Source of the DNA: Jingyaoa shaoxingensis
Lineage (GTDB): Bacteria > Bacillota > Clostridia > Lachnospirales > Lachnospiraceae
DNA: 64,000 nucleotides
Assembly: GCF_014385005.1 (NCBI RefSeq)
Contig: NZ_JACRSZ010000014.1
Coordinates: forward strand, 36,684 to 100,683
Reading direction: 5' to 3'
Positions 1 through 7,842 of the stretch are shown here, piece after piece; within the stretch, counting starts at the first letter, position 1; every line of letters begins with the position of its first letter. Below the pieces are notes generated by a model that was not told the origin of the DNA, did not search any database, and saw only the letters and a list, made by a program, of their open reading frames with translations. Both the position numbers and the translations under genes were made by a program.

Positions 1-245
1 CCGATAAGCCAAGTTAGCCTATGATTCACTTGGAATCATCTGAAAATACTTCAACGCTTCTTCAATCGCTATTTCTTTTTCTTTTGGGCATTCCGGCTGT
101 CCGCCCTTCTCAGATTTTGGCTTATTATAGTTCTCTCTTTCTATAATTCCATGCTTCTGCTTTATCTGTGCGATATACAGATTAGATACCTTCATCCCAT
201 CATTATGCTTTGTCACATACTTCTTTATCTCCTCATAAGTAGCCT

Positions 246-300
246 GTCTACGCTCCGCTTCGGTCCGCGCTGGGCAAAGGTCCCCTGGACCTTTAGCGCC
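246..300. repeat. Small palindromic insertion in the old rlmD tail
   Basis: A stretch with no counterpart in the intact rlmD tail. It contains a nested inverted repeat: GCGCT (267-271) with AGCGC (295-299), and AAAGGTCC (276-283) with GGACCTTT (287-294) around a 3-base loop. It breaks the reading frame and creates the stop codon of the recombinase ORF at 293-295. It resembles a small mobile palindrome, but no second copy was seen in this window. Confidence 0.6.
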
Positions 301-2044
301 TCTCAGCCGCCGTTAAATCCATCTCGTCCATGTCAAGTGTCACATTCACATGATGCTTCGCTTCGTGGAGTTTGGACAATAAACATACTGTCTCAACGGT
401 ACTTTCGTTGTCCCAACAAAGTTCCTGTATTTCCCTGTCTCCAAAATACACCGGGAAGCGGAACTTTATGTGCTTCAGGAATCTGCCATCTGGCTGCTCC
501 TGCTCGTAAATGTCCACCTGTTCTACAAAACTGTTAAGAAATTCTTTCTTCTCCAGGTCGGTGAACTTATCATATAGTTTATCAAAATATAAAAGAAATT
601 GATAGACGTTTTCTTCTGATATTTTCTGTTGCCGGATATTCAGCAGGCGATTCTTAACTTCTTCTATACTGTTCTCCACGCCTTCAATTTCATCATATAA
701 ACGATATAAGCGTGTCTCCATATCCTGATATTTCTTTTCATAAAATTTATCCATGATGTCCAGGCTGTCCATCTGCTGTCCAAGTCTTGCTTTTGCTCCG
801 GTCAGCTGCCTGTGCTGTTTTTCCAGTCTTTCAATCTCTTTTTCTATTTCTTCTGTATCTATTCTTGAACCGATTTTATTCAGAATTGCTTCTTCAAATT
901 TAGGATTCTTCACCAGCTTCCGAATAACTTCTTCCACTGCATTGTTAACCTTCTCCTCGCTCCATTGTTTACGATATCCACATTTATGACCATCTACCAG
1001 ACGACGATGTTTGCAGGCATAATAGAAATAATCCTTATATAAGGTTCCGTCTTTCTTTTTCTTTCGGTTCACGTTCCCATACATACCGCTTCCACATAAC
1101 GGGCATCTCAATATTCCAGATAAGATATGCTCATGATCGAGACTATGTGTCTTTTCATATTTCACACCTGTTTTTTCCCGTTTTTGATGAGCCAGCTCCC
1201 AGTCTGTTTCCGAAATAATCCCTTCATGGATACCATCGTGCAGCATATAATTTTCCTGCTTTACAATACGGTATTCATTTCTTGTACCAGATACTTTCTC
1301 GTTCTTCCTTCGTCCATAAGCCAGCTTTCCACAGTATACCGGATTATCCAGAACGCCTTTTATAAATGAAGCGGCAAATGCGTCCAAAGTGTTATTCTGT
1401 CGTTTTTTCTTTTTATATCCATGCTGGTTCAGCCATGCAGCAATCGCAGAGATTCCCATATTGGTATGAATAAATTTATCATAGATCAGACGAATAATCT
1501 CTGCTTCGTCTTCTGCGATCTGCAATTCTCCATTTACCAGCTCATAGCCATATGGAGCAAACCCACCGTTCCATTTTCCTTCCCTGGCTTTCTGCTTACG
1601 TCCTTCCATTGTCTGAACAAGGATATTCTCCCGTTCAATCTCTGCCACCGCAGACAGAACAGAAATCATCAGCTTTCCACTATCTTTTGAGCTGTCAATC
1701 CCATCTTCTACACAGATCAGATTCACTCCAAAATCCTGCATCCTCTGCAAAGAATTTAAAACATCTGCCGCATTACGACCGAATCTGGAAAGCTTAAACA
1801 CCAATACAAACTGTACCTTATCTGTTCCATTCTCAATATTATCCAACATTCTCTGAAATTCCGGTCTGCCCTCTACGCTCTTTCCAGATTTACCTTCATC
1901 AGAATACTCATTTACGATTTCCATGTTCTGAAATTCCGCATAACTTTTCAGTTTTTCTTTCTGAGCATCCAGACTGTAGCCATCCACCTGCATGGTTGTG
2001 GATACTCTGGTATAGATATCACATTTTATCTTTTTATTCTTCAT
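293..2044 (-). CDS. Large serine recombinase (integrase of the element)
   Basis: Site-specific recombinase of the large serine family, which integrates and excises the element through a covalent phosphoserine link. The N-terminal resolvase domain (about 1-150) starts with IYTRVST, with catalytic Ser15, and holds the usual EIERENI region. A recombinase domain follows (about 155-300). Next comes a zinc ribbon (CPLCGSGMYG and a second Cys pair near HKCGY), then a coiled coil (about 395-470). At 583 residues it is typical in length. The ATG at 2044 has a GAGGAAAA ribosome site. The last 34 residues come from the host rlmD tail because the ORF runs across the attachment site at 390-397. In the excised circle the frame would instead run into the other rlmD tail. 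It is the only recombinase gene in the element. Confidence 0.95.
   Translation of the reverse strand: MKNKKIKCDIYTRVSTTMQVDGYSLDAQKEKLKSYAEFQNMEIVNEYSDEGKSGKSVEGRPEFQRMLDNIENGTDKVQFVLVFKLSRFGRNAADVLNSLQRMQDFGVNLICVEDGIDSSKDSGKLMISVLSAVAEIERENILVQTMEGRKQKAREGKWNGGFAPYGYELVNGELQIAEDEAEIIRLIYDKFIHTNMGISAIAAWLNQHGYKKKKRQNNTLDAFAASFIKGVLDNPVYCGKLAYGRRKNEKVSGTRNEYRIVKQENYMLHDGIHEGIISETDWELAHQKREKTGVKYEKTHSLDHEHILSGILRCPLCGSGMYGNVNRKKKKDGTLYKDYFYYACKHRRLVDGHKCGYRKQWSEEKVNNAVEEVIRKLVKNPKFEEAILNKIGSRIDTEEIEKEIERLEKQHRQLTGAKARLGQQMDSLDIMDKFYEKKYQDMETRLYRLYDEIEGVENSIEEVKNRLLNIRQQKISEENVYQFLLYFDKLYDKFTDLEKKEFLNSFVEQVDIYEQEQPDGRFLKHIKFRFPVYFGDREIQELCWDNESTVETVCLLSKLHEAKHHVNVTLDMDEMDLTAAERR
390..397. repeat. 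Attachment core attL (GTCTCAAC)
   Basis: Exact 8-bp direct repeat of 11190-11197. Both copies sit at the same VET codons of the rlmD reading frame. The element side (398-420) carries TTGTCCCAACAAA, the reverse complement of TTTGTTGGGACAA at the other end (11167-11179). Confidence 0.85.
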
Positions 2045-2165
2045 AATTTTCCTCGCAATATAATTCTGTTTTATTGTCCCAACTTTATTTCAGTACTCAT
2101 TCCAACTATTTTCAATACTTATTTTCTTATTGACTCATTTCTTTGTCAATCCTATAATTAATACA

Positions 2166-2214
2166 AAAAATCCTCTAAGACAATAAGTGTTTCACTATCT
2201 CTTAGAGGATTTTT
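2166..2214. terminator. Bidirectional intrinsic terminator
   Basis: Perfect 15-bp inverted repeat, AAAAATCCTCTAAGA (2166-2180) with TCTTAGAGGATTTTT (2200-2214), directly after the stop of the abi gene. It separates that gene from the recombinase leader. A/T runs on both sides allow termination in either direction. Confidence 0.85.
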
Positions 2215-2216
2215 CT

Positions 2217-3158
2217 TTAATTTAAATGGTATCTGGTAATATTCTTCCAATTTTTCGGGAAACCCATTTTATTCAATAATTCAGTTTCGCTTATATGCTC
2301 TACCTCTCTGTTTACTCGGTCAATCTCTTTTATAAGCTTTCTTTTAAATTCCAGAAAATCTTTTCCAGGTAATAGATATCTAAAAGCAATCACCACAGCA
2401 AACAGATCCTGTTTTCCTTTTTCATACTGATTACCGCTCTGTGGTAATGAAAGTTTTTTATGAAGCGGTGTATCCGCAATAGCATCTACTGTTCTGTATG
2501 TAAACAGTCGTTCCCCATGGGCACATACATTCCTATACTTAGTGAGAACAGATAGAAACTGCTCCATCTGATGCTGATTCAAAGGTTCAAAGTTTTTTGA
2601 TACTTTTGATTTTAAAGATTGAGGAAATACTCGGAACATTTTTGATAAGTTTCCAAACGTAAGTACATTTGCCAAAACCCATAATGGAATTTCACCATAT
2701 GTCTTGCGGTAATAGTTGATATATGTATAATCTGTGGTCGTTGTTGCTCGTTTCAAGGTCGCTATCAACTTTACGATTGTTGCATGATTTCTTTTTGTAT
2801 TATTATAATTATTAGCGTCCAGGTACTGCTTCTGCTCTGCTCCATACATTTCAGTAAAATAGTATGACATCAAAGAACGCATCTGTCGCTCAATCTGCAG
2901 TAAATATTTAAAGAACAACTCTCTAAGCTCTGCATCAAACTTATACAGACTGACTATTTCTTCAAAACTTGTTCCTGCTTTATATTTCTTTGTATTCGAT
3001 ATTCTAAAAAGATGTTTATATCCTCCCATAAGAGGAAAATATCCTATTTGCCGTAACATCTCTTCCGCATATTCTCTGTCTTTTATTCTTATTCCCTTTT
3101 CATCACTGATCCAGGAAACCTGGTCACTAAAAGAAGAGAATTTTTTCGGTGTCTGCAT
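2217..3158 (-). CDS. Abi_2 (AbiD/AbiF-type) abortive infection protein
   Basis: Phage-defence protein of the Abi_2 family, thought to stop growth of infected cells. The 313-residue product shows family landmarks: an N-terminal IRIKDREYAEEMLRQIGYF region (Abi_2 start, about 25-45), a central LYKFDAELRELFF and QIERQMRS segment, LWVLANVLTFGNLSKMF, and a HEPN-like RNVCAHGERLF with the RxxxxH arrangement expected of an RNase. The ATG at 3158 is chosen because AAGGAG lies 7 bases upstream. An in-frame start 22 codons earlier lies inside a terminator hairpin. The gene stands behind its own promoter, a short structured RNA and a terminator (3172-3279), suggesting RNA-mediated or attenuation control. 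Confidence 0.9.
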   Translation of the reverse strand: MQTPKKFSSFSDQVSWISDEKGIRIKDREYAEEMLRQIGYFPLMGGYKHLFRISNTKKYKAGTSFEEIVSLYKFDAELRELFFKYLLQIERQMRSLMSYYFTEMYGAEQKQYLDANNYNNTKRNHATIVKLIATLKRATTTTDYTYINYYRKTYGEIPLWVLANVLTFGNLSKMFRVFPQSLKSKVSKNFEPLNQHQMEQFLSVLTKYRNVCAHGERLFTYRTVDAIADTPLHKKLSLPQSGNQYEKGKQDLFAVVIAFRYLLPGKDFLEFKRKLIKEIDRVNREVEHISETELLNKMGFPKNWKNITRYHLN

Positions 3159-3171
3159 ATCATTTCTCCTT

Positions 3172-3244
3172 AAAACAAAAGAGGGAGAGACCCGCAGGCT
3201 CTCCCCCGCCTGTAGGCTTCGCAAGTTTCTACAGAACGATCACT
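3172..3244 (-). ncRNA. Candidate structured RNA upstream of abi (AbiF-RNA-like)
   Basis: Predicted transcript of about 70 nt from the promoter at 3251-3279. It forms a hairpin, CTGTAG (3234-3229) with CTACAG (3215-3210), with an inner CTT/AAG pairing. A terminator follows: GGGAGAG (3205-3199) with CTCTCCC (3189-3183), then a T-rich run. The RNA ends just before the abi ribosome site. Comparative studies have reported a structured RNA motif upstream of abiF-type genes. Whether this is that motif cannot be tested here. Confidence 0.6.
3183..3205 (-). terminator. Terminator between the abi leader RNA and abi
   Basis: Stem GGGAGAG/CTCTCCC with a 9-base loop. On the minus strand it is followed by TCTTTTGTTTT, 25-35 bases before the abi ATG. 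Transcription of abi therefore needs read-through. Confidence 0.7.
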
Positions 3245-3250
3245 GAGCTT

Positions 3251-3279
3251 AGTATACGTCATTTTAAATGTCCTGTCAA
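3251..3279 (-). promoter_or_regulatory. Sigma-A promoter of the abi leader RNA
   Basis: Minus-strand TTGACA (3279-3274), a 17-bp spacer and TATACT (3256-3251). This is close to consensus and so predicts a strong promoter. Confidence 0.85.
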
Positions 3280-3294
3280 TACGCCAAAACATTC

Positions 3295-3444
3295 TTAGCC
3301 ATACCCGCTCAGAAGTATTCTATGCTGTTTTTTCTTCCTTATTCTGTTTTTTTCCTCCAACTCCCGGAGGACTTCTTCGCCGTACTTATCAATCATCCGT
3401 ACCAGAAAATCAATGCACCGCTCAAATTCAATATTCTGTTGCAT
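3295..3444 (-). CDS. Small hypothetical protein (49 aa)
   Basis: Encodes 49 residues starting MQQNIEFERCIDFLVRM and ending in a basic stretch (RIRKKKQHRI). The ATG at 3444 has a strong AGGAGG site 7 bases upstream, which argues for translation. The charge pattern suggests a short helical, possibly nucleic-acid or protein-binding peptide. No domain is recognised. It lies just upstream of the abi promoter on the same strand, inside the mobile element. It could be an accessory gene or a leftover of a lost module. Confidence 0.6.
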   Translation of the reverse strand: MQQNIEFERCIDFLVRMIDKYGEEVLRELEEKNRIRKKKQHRILLSGYG

Positions 3445-3674
3445 AAGCTCCTCCTGTTATTGTTTTGATCTGAGCTTATTTTACAGAACCTGCCGGAAAA
3501 CCACATTGAATAGAATTTGATTGTAAATTGACACAATCACTTTAAAAATATCCGCTTACTATTCCAAGCCATCCAATCAGGAAAAATTAGCTCATACTAT
3601 CCACCAGAATCTTCTTCCACTGATGTCTGACTGTAATATGGCTATACAAGATATTTACACTTTATTCATTCAGG

Positions 3675-4310
3675 ATGACAGCATCTCAGATGCGAAAAAG
3701 AAAAAGTATTGGCACCTACTCTGACCGGGCATTATTACTGGATTTTCAGGCAACTCTTGAAACCAAACCTGAAAAAGCAATAAAACTAGAAAAGGATGCA
3801 CTTGCCCAGATAGAAACTATCACTGCTGACAATGCTCGCCTTGTTTCCAACCTTCATGCCAATCTCGGTGGACTTTACCGCATGAACGCTCATCCCGATC
3901 TTGCAAGAGAACACATGGAAAAAAGTATCTCACTGCTTGACCAATTTAACCTGCTTCATATAAATGACAGCATACCTCAGATTGCCAATTATGCAATGTT
4001 CCTGACAAAACAGCAGGAACCCGAAAGAGGAATCTCCGAATTACAAAAATTATCCGGCATCATCAAGGAATACCATTCCGATGACTGTCTGGATTATGCC
4101 AAAGTACAGGAAACCCTTGGAACCATTTATCTGATGACTGCCAATCTTCCGCAAGCCAAAACACATTTTAAAAGAGCTTTCAAAATATATGAAAAGATCT
4201 GGGCTGATGAACCAGAAATGCTTGAAGCAAAATATCGGGAGATTCAAGAGTTATATCCACAGATTGGATTTTCCATTGGAAAAACTCTATCCGGTCTTTT
4301 AACAAAATAA
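3675..4310 (+). CDS. TPR-repeat protein, probably 5'-truncated
   Basis: A 211-residue, all-helical protein with tetratricopeptide-like units, e.g. NLHANLGGLYRMNAHPDLAREH and AKVQETLGTIYLMTANLPQA (about 60-85 and 145-165). TPRs bind other proteins, but the partner is unknown. The 5' end is doubtful. The ATG at 3675 has no ribosome site. The preceding frame from about 3525 to 3723 is open in another phase (SKPSNQEKLAHT, IQDIYTLFIQDD) and ends where the TPR region begins. The likeliest reading is a frameshifted or truncated larger gene. It is the only plus-strand gene in this half of the element, and a hairpin terminator follows its stop. Confidence 0.6.
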   Translation: MTASQMRKRKSIGTYSDRALLLDFQATLETKPEKAIKLEKDALAQIETITADNARLVSNLHANLGGLYRMNAHPDLAREHMEKSISLLDQFNLLHINDSIPQIANYAMFLTKQQEPERGISELQKLSGIIKEYHSDDCLDYAKVQETLGTIYLMTANLPQAKTHFKRAFKIYEKIWADEPEMLEAKYREIQELYPQIGFSIGKTLSGLLTK

Positions 4311-4315
4311 GTACA

Positions 4316-4346
4316 ATTTACGGCGGGCAACTTGCCCGCCGTAAAT
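4316..4346. terminator. Bidirectional terminator between converging genes
   Basis: Perfect 15-bp inverted repeat ATTTACGGCGGGCAA / TTGCCCGCCGTAAAT with almost no loop. It lies between the plus-strand TPR gene and the minus-strand ABC permease. Confidence 0.8.
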
Positions 4347-4408
4347 CTTTAAATTATGCTTTGATTTTCCAGAAAATACTTTGTTTTTCATGAGTATGAA
4401 TACAATTT

Positions 4409-5599
4409 TTACTTATTTCCGTATCTGCGAAAACTCTTATAAATAAAAAGCAGTAAGGCTATTGCCATCACTGTATACATTACCATTACAAGCGGAATTT
4501 GTCGAAATACACAATTCCCAATCTGATAAATAAGTGGGACTTTTACACTTGCCTGTACATTTGTCAAAATTGTTGGTACCAAATTGAAAAGCGTTGTATA
4601 CCCAGAAAGTGCCCGTCCTATAAATGGCAATAAGCAATATAAAAAGAACGGAATGCAAACAGCGACACTAATTGTATGCATTTTAGCCGCTACTAACATA
4701 GACACTGAAGCCGCCAGCATACTGGCTATAAATCCACATACAACTGTCAACAAATAGTATTGTCCATATGACATAATGTAAATACTATATGCCTGATACA
4801 TTTGATAGGGTGTATTCATACCACTGGTTCCCATAATTCCAAAACAAATCACACTAAGTAATATAATTCCCATACAATAAATCATAACTGTCGTAGCTAT
4901 TCCTGCCAGTATTTTTGTTTTAACAGCTTTTGTACGTCCATACTTTGTAGAGAAAAATACTGCATCTGCTTTTGTCTGAAAATCATCTGCAAATATTCCA
5001 GCACAAATAAAACCAACTATGATTGCCAGAATAATGGAATACGTTTCTACATACATAATCATAGTATCCCACGAACTATAAGATTCGTATTCTACTGGTA
5101 ATTTTATTTCATTATATTTCTTTTCCAAGTATTTTTTCTGAACAGAAGTCTTTCCATATTCTTCTGCCATCTTTTCCATATTTTTATGATAAGTGTCATA
5201 GAACTCTTGTATATTTTCTTCTGTAATTTGATTTAGAACACTTTCATCATATTCTGCATCCGGTGTTAATACCGATATTATAAAACCCCTAATATCATCT
5301 ATCGGTTGTAATGTCGTTCCATAAATCGCATTTTCTTCTGAGGATTGTGTCACCGCATTTTTATTTTGTTCTATAACCTTTCCAAGTTCATCTTCTGTCA
5401 ATGTACCTTTCCATGCTCGTCTGTTATCTGTAAGTTTTCTTGTTGCCATAATTCCAGTACTAGCATTTCCATTCTCATCCACATAGCGATTACTTGTAAC
5501 TGCAAATCCGCAAAAAATGACAGCAAGTATCAATGCCAATCCGATTGCAAATACATTAATTTTCTTTGAAAAAATTCGTTTTAATTCTAATTTAAGCAT
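4409..5599 (-). CDS. ABC-2 type transporter permease
   Basis: Membrane subunit of an ABC exporter working with the ATPase encoded just upstream. The 396-residue protein has one N-terminal membrane segment (about 10-30), a large extracellular region (about 30-185) and five or so C-terminal segments, the usual ABC-2 layout. The ATG at 5599 is preferred over an ATG 15 codons upstream because GGAGG lies 8 bases before it. The start overlaps the ATPase stop by 8 bases, so translation is coupled. It is the last gene of the sigma factor / membrane protein / ATPase / permease operon. The substrate is unknown. Confidence 0.85.
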   Translation of the reverse strand: MLKLELKRIFSKKINVFAIGLALILAVIFCGFAVTSNRYVDENGNASTGIMATRKLTDNRRAWKGTLTEDELGKVIEQNKNAVTQSSEENAIYGTTLQPIDDIRGFIISVLTPDAEYDESVLNQITEENIQEFYDTYHKNMEKMAEEYGKTSVQKKYLEKKYNEIKLPVEYESYSSWDTMIMYVETYSIILAIIVGFICAGIFADDFQTKADAVFFSTKYGRTKAVKTKILAGIATTVMIYCMGIILLSVICFGIMGTSGMNTPYQMYQAYSIYIMSYGQYYLLTVVCGFIASMLAASVSMLVAAKMHTISVAVCIPFFLYCLLPFIGRALSGYTTLFNLVPTILTNVQASVKVPLIYQIGNCVFRQIPLVMVMYTVMAIALLLFIYKSFRRYGNK

Positions 5600-6476
5600 C
5601 TTGTTTTTCCTCCGATTTTTCTCCAAAATAAAATAGAAATGCATCTTCCAGATTTTTTTCTACAGCCACAGCATCTTCTGTTGGCTTTTCTATTGAAATA
5701 ATTCTAAGCTCTGCTCCGGTTTTTGTTGTTTTTATATTTCCAACCAAATATTCATTCATATATTTGTCTATCATACTTCTCGAAACATTACATTGCCATA
5801 CCTTTTCTTTCATAGAAGATACTAAATCTTCCGCAGTACCTGCATAAAAAAGTTCTCCATCTTTCATTAACATAATGTTATTCGCAATGTACTCAATATC
5901 CGATACAATATGTGTAGACAAGAGCACCAAACGTTCTTCCGACAATTCACTAATTAAATTACGAAAACGTATTCTTTCATTCGGGTCTAATCCAGCGGTA
6001 GGTTCGTCCAGGACAAGAATTTGCGGATCGTTTAACATCGCCTGTGCTATTCCTACACGTCTAACCATTCCTCCAGACAAATTCTTCATTTTTCTTTTAC
6101 TAAATTTTTCCATTCCTACTTGATTTAATAATTGCTTCACTTTTTTTCTGGCAAACGACATTTTTAACCCTTTTATAGAAGAAATGTACATCATATAATC
6201 ATATACGGTCAAATCTGGATAATATCCAAAATCCTGTGGTAAATATCCCAGAACGTCTCGGTATTCACCTCCTAGTTTCCATATATCTTTACCATTCCAT
6301 AATATTTGTCCTTCTGATGGTTGAACAATCGTACAAAGCATACGCATTAATGTGGTCTTTCCTGCTCCATTTACTCCAAGCAGTCCATAAATTCCTTTTT
6401 CCATAACACAATTCACTTTATTAACAGCATTTACTTCTCCGTATTGTTTTGTTACATTTTTAAATTCTAATTTCAT
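5592..6476 (-). CDS. ABC transporter ATP-binding protein
   Basis: ATPase that drives the permease encoded downstream. Walker A is GLLGVNGAGKTTLM, the Q-loop region is YLPQDFGYYPDLTV, the signature is LSGGM, Walker B is ILVLDEPTAGLD, and the switch His is in STHIVSDIEYIA. Residues after about 215 form an accessory domain as in antibiotic- and peptide-type exporters. The start MKLEF at 6476 has GGAGG 8 bases upstream; ten more residues upstream are open but lack a ribosome site. It overlaps the preceding membrane-protein gene by 17 bases. Confidence 0.92.
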   Translation of the reverse strand: MKLEFKNVTKQYGEVNAVNKVNCVMEKGIYGLLGVNGAGKTTLMRMLCTIVQPSEGQILWNGKDIWKLGGEYRDVLGYLPQDFGYYPDLTVYDYMMYISSIKGLKMSFARKKVKQLLNQVGMEKFSKRKMKNLSGGMVRRVGIAQAMLNDPQILVLDEPTAGLDPNERIRFRNLISELSEERLVLLSTHIVSDIEYIANNIMLMKDGELFYAGTAEDLVSSMKEKVWQCNVSRSMIDKYMNEYLVGNIKTTKTGAELRIISIEKPTEDAVAVEKNLEDAFLFYFGEKSEEKQDA

Positions 6477-7239
6477 ACGTGTAATCCTCCAAAATTTTTT
6501 CATCAAATACTAATGACTTCTGAACACAAAAAACAAAATATACAAAAGTCAATATCAGCATAGCCACCCATACCGGAGTTACAATTTTCTGATAAATAAC
6601 ATCATTTGCAACAATCATCATCCATAAACCAACCCATACCAGACAGGAAAGCACTGCTATATATTCTGATTTTTCCCATCTGCTGTACAATACACGAAAA
6701 CATATACAACATGAAACATTTACTGGAAGCAAAAAATTAACCACCAAATCACTTAACGAGAGTATTGTTGTTTGATATGTAATTGCCAAAAACACCATAA
6801 CAATCACCAGATCCACTACTCCAAACATTAACATTCTTGCTGTACAAATCTGACGCAGTGTGTAATAAGACGCCTGCTCAATTTCAATCGCACCATTTCT
6901 TCTGTTTTTCCAAATTTCCGGGACAATCAGAACCACAAATATTGTGGCAGATATTCCCATAATCCTCATCATATCTTTTATGTCTGACGTATAATTACTC
7001 AACCATATCCATAGACACATAAGAATACAACCTTGTAAAATCCACCATCTTTTTTTTATGAATTTTGTCTGCTCATACAAAAATTCAAAATAAGATGTTC
7101 TATGCGATTGTTTCGATAAAATTGACTCTGACAAAATATTCTGACATGCTTTTACTGTTCTGTTTTCTGCTTCAATCCTTACATATTTTTTTTCAATCTC
7201 CTCTTTATATTCCTTTATTTGTTGCTTATATTTCATCAT
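6460..7239 (-). CDS. Membrane protein of the ECF sigma/ABC operon
   Basis: A 259-residue protein with a charged, probably cytoplasmic N-terminus (about 1-65, including KEYKEEIEKKYVRIEAE) and about six hydrophobic segments after WWILQGCILMCLWIWL. It starts 14 bases before the sigma gene ends and overlaps the ATPase start, so it is made with both. Its position directly after the sigma factor would suit an anti-sigma or sensor role, or a second permease subunit. The sequence shows no recognised anti-sigma motif. Confidence 0.75.
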   Translation of the reverse strand: MMKYKQQIKEYKEEIEKKYVRIEAENRTVKACQNILSESILSKQSHRTSYFEFLYEQTKFIKKRWWILQGCILMCLWIWLSNYTSDIKDMMRIMGISATIFVVLIVPEIWKNRRNGAIEIEQASYYTLRQICTARMLMFGVVDLVIVMVFLAITYQTTILSLSDLVVNFLLPVNVSCCICFRVLYSRWEKSEYIAVLSCLVWVGLWMMIVANDVIYQKIVTPVWVAMLILTFVYFVFCVQKSLVFDEKILEDYTYEIRI

Positions 7240-7765
7240 AGTTTTTCACCTCCAACTCTTTCATCAAAAGTTCTTTTGCTCTTCCAATTCGATATTTTAC
7301 AAGCGAAAGTTTTATATGAAGTAATTCTGCAATTTCCCTTTGTTTCAATTCTTGAAAAAAATATAAAACTGCCGTTTCTCTAATTTCTTCCGGTAACTTT
7401 CTCACTGCCTGTTCAATAGTTAATCGGACTCCTAGCTCTTCTACATGATTTTTACTACAGTCCTCTGATTTTAGCAGTTCCTCTGATGGAATATCTTTTT
7501 TCTTTTTGTAATAATTTTTAACGGTATTTCCGGCAATTGTATAAAGATAATTCTTAACTTTTCCATATTCTTTATATCTATATAAATTGGAAAAGAAACG
7601 TGTAAATACTTCTTGTGTCAAATCCTCTGCCTCATAGGGATCATTGATATGTAGCAAACAATATTGATATATACTTGAGTAATATTTTTTGACCAGTTTT
7701 TCACAAGCATCTTCATCTCCTGCTCTTGCTAGATGTACTAACAAAGAATCAGTTTTGTATTCCAT
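7226..7765 (-). CDS. ECF-type RNA polymerase sigma factor
   Basis: Group 4 sigma-70 factor directing RNA polymerase to a small regulon, probably including its own operon. Region 2 covers about 15-85 (YYSSIYQYCLLH, DPYEAEDLTQEVFTRFF). Region 4 covers about 115-170 (LPEEIRETAVLYFFQELKQ, IAELLHI and KYRIGRAKELL as the recognition helix). No anti-sigma gene of classical type is adjacent; the overlapping membrane protein is the candidate partner. The ATG at 7765 is used; a TTG two codons upstream is possible, with GGGAGG close before it. The leader has an inverted repeat (7805-7831). Confidence 0.9.
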   Translation of the reverse strand: MEYKTDSLLVHLARAGDEDACEKLVKKYYSSIYQYCLLHINDPYEAEDLTQEVFTRFFSNLYRYKEYGKVKNYLYTIAGNTVKNYYKKKKDIPSEELLKSEDCSKNHVEELGVRLTIEQAVRKLPEEIRETAVLYFFQELKQREIAELLHIKLSLVKYRIGRAKELLMKELEVKNYDEI

Positions 7766-7804
7766 TCGCAAATTTGCCTCCCTCTGTTTTCTAAATAATA
7801 TAAC

Positions 7805-7831
7805 AATCCTACTATAAAAAAAGTTAGGATT
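7805..7831. promoter_or_regulatory. Inverted repeat in the sigma operon leader
   Basis: AATCCTA (7805-7811) and TAGGATT (7825-7831) lie about 40 bases upstream of the sigma start. On the minus strand the first arm reads AATCCTAAC, whose AAC resembles the -35 core of ECF promoters. It may be the autoregulated promoter or an operator. Confidence 0.35.
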
Positions 7832-7842
7832 TTCTTTTGTTT

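Larger units (their letters stand above)
19..397 (-). pseudogene. Displaced 3' end of the original rlmD gene (left flank of the element)
   Basis: Translation gives the end of an RlmD-type protein: VETVCLLSKL, then a stretch ending AAE, then ATYEEI, KVSNLYIAQIKQKHGII, NYNKPKSE and a stop at 19. It parallels the tail of the intact rlmD at 10889-11197 (VETVVLLSQQ, ATYQEI, KVSNLYISQIKRKCGI, NYNLPKTE). This is the host gene's old 3' end, cut off when the element inserted at GTCTCAAC (390-397). The frame is broken between AAE and ATYEEI by a hairpin-bearing insertion at about 246-300, so the fragment could not be read through even if joined to the 5' part. The first 34 codons are now read as the C-terminus of the recombinase. 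Confidence 0.85.
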
